From: an uncultured Erysipelotrichaceae bacterium | Lineage (GTDB): Bacteria > Bacillota_I > Bacilli_A > RF39 > UBA660 | Assembly (NCBI GenBank): GCA_902768065.1 | Contig: CACXJP010000056.1 | Location: 1-21,154, forward strand | Direction of reading: 5' to 3' | Length of the DNA stretch: 21,154 nt | Shown: piece by piece, positions 7,529-15,154 of the stretch | Position numbering within the stretch: the stretch's first letter is position 1 | How the letters are laid out: each line of letters starts with the position of its first letter | Translations under genes and position numbers: made by a program | The notes under the pieces: generated by a model | Told to the model about the DNA's origin: nothing | Databases searched by the model: none | What the model saw: the letters and a program-made list of their open reading frames with translations, nothing else

Positions 7529-7796
7529 ATCCTACTTTAAAGAATACGATTTCTGTACCATTTCTAATATCAGAATCAATTACTGTTGTATTTAAATCAT
7601 ATATAGTACCAGATGTTTTATTCATTAGAACAAAGGAACTATTCATAATATCAATATTAATTCCATTAATGTCATAGACTGCTTTAGCTAAAAGTTTAGA
7701 TACTTTCCACATAATTTCATTAACCGGAATTTTAATATCATAACATTTATCCAACGAAGGGAAAATTGCTTTAATTATAACCTTACTCTTCATCAT
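7527..7796 (-). CDS. esaB: EsaB/YukD-like ubiquitin-fold protein of type VII secretion
   Basis: This is an 89-residue protein with the ubiquitin-like pattern of YukD/EsaB: strand KSKVIIKAIFP, strand CYDIKIPVN, helix EIMWKVSKLLAKAVYDI, then strands ending in DIRNGTEIVFFKVG, where DGTEI..L is the family's closing motif. EsaB is a small cytoplasmic component or regulator of the type VIIb system in Firmicutes. The start is the ATG at 7796 (a second ATG follows at once), preceded by GAGGT. It overlaps the end of essC by 14 bases, so the two are translationally coupled. This tight link to essC is usual for type VIIb loci and supports the call. Confidence 0.75.
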   Translation of the reverse strand: MMKSKVIIKAIFPSLDKCYDIKIPVNEIMWKVSKLLAKAVYDINGINIDIMNSSFVLMNKTSGTIYDLNTTVIDSDIRNGTEIVFFKVG

Positions 7797-9126
7797 CTTG
7801 ATCAACCTCGATTTTCTCAAATTCAATTAATTTAACAACATAATGCATTCCTTCACAAATATAATATCCATAATTAGGAGGCATTGGATCGGACATTTCC
7901 CTTGTAATAGTAGAAATTCTTAATATACTCTGATCTGATACACCATTTCCAACAAATACTCCTTCTGAAACATCAAACTTACCATACCAATTATCAAACA
8001 TATAATTCTTTATCTTTGATGATTCATCAACACCTAATATATAAGAATTTCCAGATTTAGCACACTCATCAACAAAATCAGAAAAAGCCATACTCTCATC
8101 ATTTAAACTAGATATTAGTTTATTAACTGATATAATAACAATAATATTATTAACATCCTTAGATTTTTGATTTTGGATGAATTTCTTAATTTTCTCCAAA
8201 ACATTATCAAAATCAGAATCATAATAATTTGTTACGCTACCTTTCAAATCTCCAAGTACCTGAGTTGGATCTAAAATAACCAGATTTTCTTTTGCATACT
8301 GAATTTCCTTAACAATATTCTTCATAAAGGTTGCAGCATATTTTATTTTTGAACAAATAACTAATTTTCCTGTTTCTACAGTAAGATCCAATGATCTAAT
8401 CTTCAATGTTCCACGTTCAATTCCAACAGGAAGTCTCTTAGCACCCTTAATTTTGCCCTTAACATCATCAAGCATAACTTGATCAGGTAATGCAGGTATT
8501 TTTAATGCAGGCTCAACATTAGAGTTTTTAACTTTTTCAAAAGCCTGTAACAATATATTGTTTCTTTCTACCTTATCTTCAGCTATAAATGCAAGCTGGA
8601 ATTCATGCAAAGTATCTTCATTTATACAAATACCTCTACCAAAATTGCTTTTAGGTTCTTTTCTTTCTCTAACACCAAAGCATGATCCATAATCAGCAAT
8701 TTCCTTAAGTTTAAATGCAAAATGCGAGTTCATAGTTTGTTCTACCTTTGAAGAAAGTAAAGCACTACTAGATATTAAGAATACTATACCAAATCTCTCG
8801 GAATCACGAGACATTCCAGGAAGTGTTTCAATTATATCAAACATTGCTTCCAAAATAGACTCCCAGTTATTAATTACAATAAGCATAATTGGCATCTTAC
8901 CAGGATTCTCTTTTACATAATCAAGATAATCCCCACCATATTCAGATAGAATTCTCTTTCTTTCTTTTTGTTCATTAGTGATTATCTTTAATAAGTTATT
9001 ATAACTTTCAGTATCTCCAGGAGTAACAATACCACCACAATGCAATGATTTACTATGTCTTTGGAAATTTTGTGATCCATAATCAATATGATACCTCAGA
9101 TGGAGTATAATTTGAAACAATACCAT
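7783..9126 (-). CDS. essC: EssC C-terminal fragment (end of ATPase 2 and ATPase 3)
   Basis: This is the third frame of the broken EssC motor. Homology should begin at about residue 15 (DYGSQNFQRHSKSLHCGGIV, the yxxDFGxxxLxxxxxxPHVGGVV element of FtsK/SpoIIIE domain 2). The 14 residues before it are frame noise, and the ATG at 9126 has no SD. The second ATPase continues with KMPIMLIVINNWESILE. The third starts at KRLPVGIERGTLKIRSLDL and ends in SKIKYAATFMKNIV, where a Walker A would be; it lacks GKS. Degenerate second and third ATPases are normal in EssC, where the tail binds substrates. The real upstream sequence is in the frame of 9083-11026, so translation of this part needs a +1 shift or the piece is dead. 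Confidence 0.75.
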   Translation of the reverse strand: MVLFQIILHLRYHIDYGSQNFQRHSKSLHCGGIVTPGDTESYNNLLKIITNEQKERKRILSEYGGDYLDYVKENPGKMPIMLIVINNWESILEAMFDIIETLPGMSRDSERFGIVFLISSSALLSSKVEQTMNSHFAFKLKEIADYGSCFGVRERKEPKSNFGRGICINEDTLHEFQLAFIAEDKVERNNILLQAFEKVKNSNVEPALKIPALPDQVMLDDVKGKIKGAKRLPVGIERGTLKIRSLDLTVETGKLVICSKIKYAATFMKNIVKEIQYAKENLVILDPTQVLGDLKGSVTNYYDSDFDNVLEKIKKFIQNQKSKDVNNIIVIISVNKLISSLNDESMAFSDFVDECAKSGNSYILGVDESSKIKNYMFDNWYGKFDVSEGVFVGNGVSDQSILRISTITREMSDPMPPNYGYYICEGMHYVVKLIEFEKIEVDQDDEE

Positions 9127-11026
9127 ACAATAAAGTACTTATGAATTCTTCTGTTTCTTGTGAATCTGTACTTACAATTGAAAGATTACCATCGGACAAT
9201 AAATTATATAATAAAGGATGTTGTTGTTGAAGTTCAGGAGCATCATACTCTCCAATTAACAAACTGAAGTCCTTTTTACTAGAATCAATATTATATTTCT
9301 TAATAGTATTATCAATTGTAATAACCTCAGGAATATTATCCAACCATAGTCTTCTTACAACCTTATTTGATTGTTTTGAAACATTTATAATTTCGTTCAA
9401 TACTGCAGCTAGTTGTTCACCCTGTGCTTCACCTTGAGCAGTTTTAGAACCAGATTGAATACTCTTAATAGCAATTCCGACATCATCCAAAATATTAATA
9501 CTCTTATCAACAGACTTTTGAATAACATCAGATGGATAATATTTCGCACCACACCATCCGGATTGACCTAATGCAAAATACTCATCATAACCAACCTGTA
9601 AATAGAAACGACCAGTCTGCTTTAATGAAGCAGCATCCTCTCTCTTTAACATTTCGTTTGAATCGCTAGCATCTTGAACTTTTAAACAAACCCTAAATTT
9701 AGAGTTTGACCAAATTTGTTCATCTACAACACCACTAGGCTTTTGTGTTGCAAGTATCAAGTGAACTCCAAGGGAACGTCCGATACGAGCTACACTTATC
9801 AAATTCTGCATGAAATCAGGTTGTTGAGATTTAAGTTCGGCGAACTCATCGCAGACTATAAACAAGTGTGGTAAAGGTTCATCAAGTTTTCCGTCATGAT
9901 AAAAACCTTGGTACTTATAAATATCTATTGTACTTTCTCCAAGCTTATCTCTTGCCTCATTGAATATACTTTGTCTTCTTTTTACCTCACTATCAATACT
10001 TACCAAAGTACGATTAATTTCAGACTTATCCAAGTTAGTAATTGTTCCAGCTAAGTGTGGAAGTCTAACACCAGTCACTTGATTCTCAAAGGCATAAGCT
10101 AATCCACCACCTTTGTAGTCAATTAATATAAAAGCAACATCATCAGGAGAAAAATTCATACATACAGATAAAATCCATGTAATAATAAACTCTGACTTAC
10201 CTGAACCAGTCATACCAGCAATAAGTCCATGTGGTCCATGCGCTTTTTCATGTAAATCCAAATATAAATATTTACCACCTGGATCTACACCAACTTCTGC
10301 TTTAAGATTAGTTGTAGAATCATTTGTATTCCATCTATTCATGATATTTAATTGTTCAACTTTACCAACTTTAAGCAATTCTAAGAAAGTGATAGCCTCG
10401 GGTAATTCACCAGCATCTTCATCATCTGATGTAATTTCAATTGGAATATTTGCAAGTATTTTTGCAACTTCCATCATATTAATGTTAGGATTTATTTCAT
10501 CTTTAAACATCTGTTGTTCTTGATCTTCATAAGAATTCTTCAAGATACCAGATAATCCATCATCAAGATTTATAAAATTGTTACACAAACTAGGCAACTT
10601 ACTCAATTTTCTCTCTAATATTATAGAACTAAATCCAACATTATCTTTTATCTCAGAAATCTTTTCAACAATATTATTTTTCTTAATAATATCTAAGTTA
10701 TCTACAATAATTAAGAAATATGGCTTTGGTGGTGAATCTGGCTTATCAGATTGAGACTTTCTAAATTCAACTAACTGCGATAAATAATCAATAATTTTAC
10801 TAGCATTATCTTCATCAGTTGCAAAGAAACGGAAACTATTATCATTAACCATATTGTGATTTAGATATTTTAAATAATCCCAATATTTTTCATCTTGTTC
10901 ACTAGTAAATACAACAACTTTTAAATCATCATATCCATAGAATGTTAAGAACTGAAATAAAACATTATTTATAAAATTATGACTCTTTTCAGGGTACATC
11001 TTTAATATATTTATATTTTTCAACAA
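9083..11026 (-). CDS. essC: EssC central fragment (ATPase 1 and start of ATPase 2)
   Basis: This is the middle frame of EssC, the FtsK/SpoIIIE-type ATPase that drives type VII secretion. Recognisable parts are the element before ATPase 1 (NNVLFQFLTFYGYDDLKVVVF), a complete Walker A GMTGSGKS (residues 271-278), the DYKGGGLA motif, Walker B with LFIVCDE (393-394), and the ATQKPSGVVDEQIWSN region. ATPase 1 therefore looks fully competent. ATPase 2 begins near residue 565 and has lost its Walker A (GNLSIVSTDSQETEEF). The frame opens at 11026 only with TTG. An ATG at 10999 overlaps the stop of the N-terminal fragment (ATGTACCCTGA) without an SD. Homology starts around residue 12. The frame ends at a TGA (9083) in the middle of a conserved strand. 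Confidence 0.8.
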   Translation of the reverse strand: MLKNINILKMYPEKSHNFINNVLFQFLTFYGYDDLKVVVFTSEQDEKYWDYLKYLNHNMVNDNSFRFFATDEDNASKIIDYLSQLVEFRKSQSDKPDSPPKPYFLIIVDNLDIIKKNNIVEKISEIKDNVGFSSIILERKLSKLPSLCNNFINLDDGLSGILKNSYEDQEQQMFKDEINPNINMMEVAKILANIPIEITSDDEDAGELPEAITFLELLKVGKVEQLNIMNRWNTNDSTTNLKAEVGVDPGGKYLYLDLHEKAHGPHGLIAGMTGSGKSEFIITWILSVCMNFSPDDVAFILIDYKGGGLAYAFENQVTGVRLPHLAGTITNLDKSEINRTLVSIDSEVKRRQSIFNEARDKLGESTIDIYKYQGFYHDGKLDEPLPHLFIVCDEFAELKSQQPDFMQNLISVARIGRSLGVHLILATQKPSGVVDEQIWSNSKFRVCLKVQDASDSNEMLKREDAASLKQTGRFYLQVGYDEYFALGQSGWCGAKYYPSDVIQKSVDKSINILDDVGIAIKSIQSGSKTAQGEAQGEQLAAVLNEIINVSKQSNKVVRRLWLDNIPEVITIDNTIKKYNIDSSKKDFSLLIGEYDAPELQQQHPLLYNLLSDGNLSIVSTDSQETEEFISTLLYGIVSNYTPSEVSY

Positions 11027-12287
11027 GTTCCTTAACTTTTTTCTTTAATTCATCTTCATCTGCACTAAATCCATCTTTAGGATCCTTAACCTTTACCTTT
11101 AGTAACTCATCACCAACACCTACTCTTGCTACTAAAAAGTCACTTTGATCAATTCTTTTATCCCAAAAACCAATTTTTCTTCTTTTTAAATTTTCTAAAC
11201 ATGCATCTAATGAAATAACATTCTCTATAATAATATCATTTTGTAATTTAGTTTCTTCTATTAATTCATCTTCTTTATCTTTTAAATATTTATTATATTT
11301 TTCAGTAGTTGTTTTATCCTTTTTAGCTTTATTTCTCTTATTATATATACTTATTACAGCGGGCCATAAAAGAGAAGAAACCAACATCAAAGCACCAGGT
11401 ATTATTTGCCCAATTACTGATGAAAGCTTTGCTTGACCAGAAATAACACTAACAATTGGTGTAATCATTGTAAAAGCAGAAGCTCCAGCCATTGTAACCA
11501 TAGGCCCAGCTGTCAAAATAAAAGGTAAATCTTCAGCTTGAGAAACAGATGGAGGATCTGATAATTCAATTTCTTTTTCCTTAATTACTCTCCTTAAACG
11601 AGGTGACTTAAAATAGTAATCATCATCAGTAAATAAATCTCTATCTTTTACTTCATAATCATTATAATCATTTTTAACAATTAAATTATAGGGGCTTAAA
11701 TGAGCTGAACTTGCATTTATAGAAAATACATTATCATCTGAATAAACAATAACTATTTTATTCAGAATTAGAATTCTCGCACCATACAATGATATCTCAT
11801 CACCTATTTTTAATAATATCTCATTACCAACAGGATTCTTTTTATTCAAATATGTTCCAGCATTAGATTTTTGTAATACTAGTTTATTATCTTTATAAAG
11901 AATTTTGAAAGATAATTGTTTGATATATGGACAACTATATACACTAGTTGCATTATCTACGCCAACGCTTATTTCAAACTCATTACCATAAGCATAAGAT
12001 TTAAAATTCTTTTCATCATAGTCAGTTACATATATCAAAAAATTAACTTTTTCTCTTGTAATAACATAGAATTTATAAGGTAATAATTCATCTTCAGCAA
12101 CATATTGACTACCACTTAAAACCTTACAAACATCAGTAGAAGATAAAATCCATTTTCCATCTTTAGAATTAACATTGATTAGTTTATCTACTTCATTTTC
12201 ATCCATGTCAAAAGAATAACTACCAGAAACAATCTCTGGTAAGTAAAATATTTTAACTTGATTACTTAAATATAAATATATTTTCAC
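10989..12287 (-). CDS. essC: EssC N-terminal fragment (FHA-like domains and membrane hairpin)
   Basis: This is the first frame of EssC, 432 residues. Two beta-rich, FHA-like parts occupy about residues 1-95 and 97-190 (GNEFEISVGVD..SFKILYKDNKLVLQKSN..TYLNKK). They are followed by a basic linker and two membrane helices (about 254-283 and 291-316). A coiled coil (317-360) and the family element FWDKRIDQSDFLVARVGVGD come next. It ends in KKKVKELVEKYKYIKDVP and then TGA, just where intact EssC proteins continue with a short strand (VPxxxxLxxxxxIGIxG) into the ATPases. The start is the GTG at 12287 with AAGGTGATT upstream. With the next two frames the total is about 1,500 residues, the normal size of EssC. 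It is the first gene of the type VII run. Confidence 0.8.
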   Translation of the reverse strand: MKIYLYLSNQVKIFYLPEIVSGSYSFDMDENEVDKLINVNSKDGKWILSSTDVCKVLSGSQYVAEDELLPYKFYVITREKVNFLIYVTDYDEKNFKSYAYGNEFEISVGVDNATSVYSCPYIKQLSFKILYKDNKLVLQKSNAGTYLNKKNPVGNEILLKIGDEISLYGARILILNKIVIVYSDDNVFSINASSAHLSPYNLIVKNDYNDYEVKDRDLFTDDDYYFKSPRLRRVIKEKEIELSDPPSVSQAEDLPFILTAGPMVTMAGASAFTMITPIVSVISGQAKLSSVIGQIIPGALMLVSSLLWPAVISIYNKRNKAKKDKTTTEKYNKYLKDKEDELIEETKLQNDIIIENVISLDACLENLKRRKIGFWDKRIDQSDFLVARVGVGDELLKVKVKDPKDGFSADEDELKKKVKELVEKYKYIKDVP

Positions 12288-12314
12288 ACCAAATCACCTT
12301 CGCACTTCCCTACT

Positions 12315-12341
12315 ATGATAATAGTATCATAAAAATGTCAA
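12315..12341 (-). promoter_or_regulatory. Probable essC promoter with an overlapping palindrome
   Basis: On the minus strand a perfect TTGACA (12341-12336) is followed after 15 bases by TATCAT (12320-12315). The short spacer makes the exact -10 uncertain. A 7 bp inverted repeat (arms TATGATA at 12314-12320 and TATCATA at 12325-12331, four bases between) covers the spacer and the -10. This is a natural place for a repressor operator. Downstream is the AAGGTG used by essC. Confidence 0.45.
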
Positions 12342-12360
12342 AATATAAATAAATTTTTAC

Positions 12361-12397
12361 AAAAAAAAAGAATATAAAACAACGACATTATATTCTT
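12361..12397 (-). terminator. Intrinsic terminator upstream of essC, closing a minus-strand RNA
   Basis: On the minus strand a 10 bp stem (arms at 12397-12388 and 12377-12368, 10-base loop) runs into nine U (from 12369). It stands just upstream of the essC promoter, so it must end a transcript that starts further upstream in the region without genes. It would not work on the plus strand, which has A in place of U. Confidence 0.7.
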
Positions 12398-12525
12398 AAA
12401 AATAACAAATATTTTATGGTTGATCAAATTCTGATAAAATTATCACAACTGGTTTTTACAAAACGGCGTTTATAACTCGTTGATTATATAGCCACTATCA
12501 ACATGGGTTTTCCTTCCCATACACT
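12361..12525 (-). ncRNA. Candidate small structured RNA upstream of essC
   Basis: Reading the minus strand, four hairpins follow one another with almost no gaps before the terminator at 12361-12397. They are 12520-12503 (ATGGG/CCCAT), 12502-12479 (GTTGAT/ATCAAC), 12474-12457 (TATAAAC/GTTTTGTA) and 12449-12419 (GTTG/CAAC enclosing TGATAA/TTATCA). No open frame of note runs through it. The second and fourth hairpins share the GTTG...CAAC outer stem. I cannot match it to a known RNA family, and no clear promoter is visible upstream. It could be a free small RNA or the 3' end of a longer transcript through the repeat array. Confidence 0.4.
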
Positions 12526-12699
12526 TTCTTAAAAATAAATATAAGGACCATTGATCTCAATTTCTCCAATCAATACATATATCGTTTATCTCTAATACAT
12601 TTAAATTATCAGTAAAAATGTACTTCAAGAACGTTTTTAATGAAAATGTATATAAGTTACTTAGATAATTATTTTGTTTTGTAAACATAGTATATATCA
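12526..12699. other. AT-rich spacer without a recognisable feature
   Basis: No gene, terminator or clear promoter is visible on either strand. It presumably contains the start of the minus-strand RNA that ends at 12361. Confidence 0.4.
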
Positions 12700-13370
12700 A
12701 TGCATCAAACAAGAATTAATTATAATATCTATAAAATAAATAAGACAACTAACATAAATAAGACAACATATTGAAATATCTATACAATTCAAATAGACCA
12801 ACTAATTAATATCAAACGAGATAACTAATTAATATATCTACATAATAAATATAGTAACAAAGTATTGTATCTATTAAATAATTAAAACATCTTAAAATAA
12901 AACAACTAATTGAATAATTGAAATATCTTAAAATAAGACAACTAATTGAATAATTGAAACATCTACATAAATAAAACAACTGATTAAACAATTGAATCAT
13001 CTAAGAAATAAGACAACTAAAAAATAGATATAATAAATTATTAAAATATCTATGTTCTATATAAATAGATCAGCTAATTAGAACGTCTGTAAACAAACTA
13101 ACTAATTAGAATATCTAAATAAGAATAAATATTACAACAGATTAGAACATCTATATATACAAATAAAACAACTAATAAAATATTTACACGCTATAAATAT
13201 AATCATCAATTATAATATCTAACATATATAAATATAATAACAAATTATAACATCTACATAAATAGAACAACAAATTGTAATATCTACACTCTTAATAGAA
13301 AATAAAGAATTATAATATCTACCTAAGTAAATAAAACAACTAAATATTTATCTATCTAGTTATAGAAACT
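12700..13370. repeat. Degenerate tandem array of 28-38 bp units, about 17 copies
   Basis: Read on the plus strand, the stretch breaks into units that each end in ATCT (or GTCT/GCT), most preceded by AATAT or AACAT, and that carry ACAACTAATT near the middle and ATAAATA near the start. The best preserved neighbours are the 36 bp units 12894-12929 and 12930-12965, which differ at only two positions. The units before 12890 and after 13000 are more divergent and vary in length. Because lengths are not multiples of three, no frame is kept. There is no spacer/repeat division, so it is not CRISPR. A DNA-binding array or a decaying satellite-like element are possible readings. Confidence 0.65.
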
Positions 13371-13486
13371 AAGTTTAATAAATTGACAACAACTATCATA
13401 ACTTATGATACTATTATTATCTAAATTTTTTCTTTTGTCAATATCATTCATTTATTTTTTTTGACTTTACATTTTTATATGTAAAA

Positions 13487-13515
13487 AAACAAATAAGCTA
13501 TTTGCTTATTTGTTT
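13487..13515 (-). terminator. Intrinsic terminator of the surface-protein gene
   Basis: A perfect 12 bp stem (arm AAACAAATAAGC, five-base loop) overlaps the stop codon at 13506-13508 and runs into a U tract on the minus strand. Confidence 0.85.
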
Positions 13516-15056
13516 AATCTTTTTTTCTTATTTTTTTCAATACTTTTTCCATTTATATATAGTAATGTAATTACAAATATAAATATTATAATGACCTTTA
13601 ATACATTAAGTCCTGTTTCTGGATTAATTATTTCATCATCATTTCTAAATAACGTATAAAGAGTATCATTACCTACAACTTTATAGTCTTTTGAAAGTCT
13701 TTCCCTATTCTTATCAACAAGACCTACAAATGTATAACCATCTTTATGTGGATTTAACATTGCAACAATCTGATCATAAGTTGTTCCATGAGTAAATATA
13801 TAATCTACATCATCTACACTAACTGTATAACTCTTTAAAGTAAAGAATAATTCAACCTCTTGATCTGCTCCTATATCTTCAATATTTAATGTATTATTTC
13901 TAACAGAAGCTGAAGTACCATTAACCATAGCTGACTTTAATACATATCCTTCATTTGCAACTATTTTAGCTAGTAAATTACCACTATGTTCTATACTTAC
14001 AAGACCATATAAATCAATTTCTTGCCCATCTTTTATATATATAACTTTTCCATTTTTATCAATTTTAAATTTAATCTTATAAGTTTTCTTTATAAAATCA
14101 GCATTAACATATACTCCTTTTATATTACTTGCAAATTCCTCATCAAACTCAGCATAATAATGTCCATCACTAGAAGTAACTGGTATTTCATTACCCAAAA
14201 CCGGTTCCGTACCATTATATCCTGTAATTGCATGAGCAGTAACTTCAGAAACATCATAACCAGTTATTGGTTCAGCATTAATACTTATAATATAATTTGA
14301 TTGTTCAGCTTCATCAGTATAACTAGCACTCAATTCACCTGTAATCAAATCATCATTAACTACAATTGGAATTCTATCTTTTAATCCTTCAACAGCATTA
14401 GTTAGACCATTATAAGCATCAACATATCTACTGGTATAAACTACCCCTTCAGATGAGTCATTCTTATGAATAACAAGAGGAGTATCTGTAGAACCATAAG
14501 GATTATCATAGTTAATTATTTCATTTGAATTATCATATTCTGTTTTTAATGTATTATATGTTCTTTTAGTATATTTTAGACGTTTTTCAACCTTATTTGT
14601 TGTTGAATTAACTAAAGTAGTTAAACCTGAAGTATCATAAACATACCATTCACCAATATACTTACCATCATATGGCGTATTAAATATATATAAGTAATCA
14701 TTAATCAAATCAGAATCATCCATGATAGTAGACAAATTAATTGTTTGAGCATCATAATCATTATTAAACAAAACCATATTGAATGTTTTACCATTTTGAA
14801 CAGTATAACAATAAAAATTATCATCATTCTTAGTCATTGCTTCGCCAGGCCATACTGAAATAGGTTGGTCAGAATTATAATCCCATCCATACAAATGTGC
14901 ATTACCAAAAACATTTGAAGAAGCACATATCTTCTTTCCTGGAGTAACAGCTCTTACACCAACAGAAATATTACTAGTAGCATACACATTATCAACAAAA
15001 AATAATGCTAAAGCAAATACAAAAATATATTTAAATAAATTCTTTATCCTATTCAT
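13506..15056 (-). CDS. Secreted surface protein with CBM26-like starch-binding module and NPETG sorting tail
   Basis: This is a 516-residue exported protein. Residues 1-26 are a signal peptide with probable cleavage after VYA. Residues about 48-110 match the starch-binding module CBM26 (YGWDYNSDQPISVWPGEAM, YCYTV, NMVLFNNDYDAQTINL). A FIVAR-like helical stretch (about 150-230), beta-rich regions and an InlB-type repeat (YTVSVDDVDYIFTHGTTYDQIV..GYTFVGLVD) follow. The C-terminus is NPETG (478-482), a hydrophobic helix and a basic tail, the layout of a sortase substrate. NPxTG in place of LPxTG is a variant; a plain membrane anchor is the alternative. No catalytic domain is visible, so it probably binds alpha-glucan at the cell surface. 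The start at 15056 follows TAGGTGATT. It is monocistronic, with a promoter at 15078-15106. Confidence 0.7.
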   Translation of the reverse strand: MNRIKNLFKYIFVFALALFFVDNVYATSNISVGVRAVTPGKKICASSNVFGNAHLYGWDYNSDQPISVWPGEAMTKNDDNFYCYTVQNGKTFNMVLFNNDYDAQTINLSTIMDDSDLINDYLYIFNTPYDGKYIGEWYVYDTSGLTTLVNSTTNKVEKRLKYTKRTYNTLKTEYDNSNEIINYDNPYGSTDTPLVIHKNDSSEGVVYTSRYVDAYNGLTNAVEGLKDRIPIVVNDDLITGELSASYTDEAEQSNYIISINAEPITGYDVSEVTAHAITGYNGTEPVLGNEIPVTSSDGHYYAEFDEEFASNIKGVYVNADFIKKTYKIKFKIDKNGKVIYIKDGQEIDLYGLVSIEHSGNLLAKIVANEGYVLKSAMVNGTSASVRNNTLNIEDIGADQEVELFFTLKSYTVSVDDVDYIFTHGTTYDQIVAMLNPHKDGYTFVGLVDKNRERLSKDYKVVGNDTLYTLFRNDDEIINPETGLNVLKVIIIFIFVITLLYINGKSIEKNKKKRLNK

Positions 15057-15077
15057 ACAATCACCTACTATAACTAA

Positions 15078-15106
15078 TATATATCATACAAAATTATTGA
15101 ATTCAA
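15078..15106 (-). promoter_or_regulatory. Promoter of the CBM26 surface-protein gene
   Basis: Minus strand: TTGAAT (15106-15101), a 17-base spacer ending in TGA, then TATATA (15083-15078). It combines a fair -35 with an extended -10. It starts directly after the terminator of the upstream operon. Confidence 0.6.
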
Positions 15107-15116
15107 TGAATAAAAA

Positions 15117-15144
15117 AAATAAAAAGTAAAAATACTTTTTATTT
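15117..15144 (-). terminator. Intrinsic terminator at the end of the HD-to-membrane-protein operon
   Basis: A 12 bp A/T-rich stem (arm AAATAAAAAGTA, loop AAAA) is followed on the minus strand by a run of T. It lies 10 bases after the stop at 15155. Confidence 0.7.
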
Positions 15145-15154
15145 AACAATCACT

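Noticed and set aside
7783..12287. UGA read as Trp (code 4) as the explanation for the EssC breaks
   Set aside because: Reading through both TGAs gives only a few residues before TAA or TAG, the homologous sequence is in another frame, and TGG encodes Trp throughout.
12454..12468. 15-base near match (two differences) between 12454-12468 and 2315-2329 (TTTTACAAAAC..CG)
   Set aside because: The first lies in a hairpin of the candidate RNA, the second in a promoter region. A two-mismatch 15-mer is not significant in DNA this AT-rich.
12812..13000. 62-residue minus-strand frame with a 12-residue repeat (CFNYSISC-type)
   Set aside because: It is the reading of the 36 bp repeat units. Neighbouring units have other lengths and break the frame, there is no SD, and the composition is not protein-like.
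12700..13370. CRISPR array
   Set aside because: There are no constant repeats with unrelated spacers; whole units resemble each other along their length, and no cas gene is present.
13466..13485. A second terminator beside the one at 13487-13515
   Set aside because: The TTTACAT/ATGTAAA stem is weak and A/T-only. It was kept only as a possible binding site.
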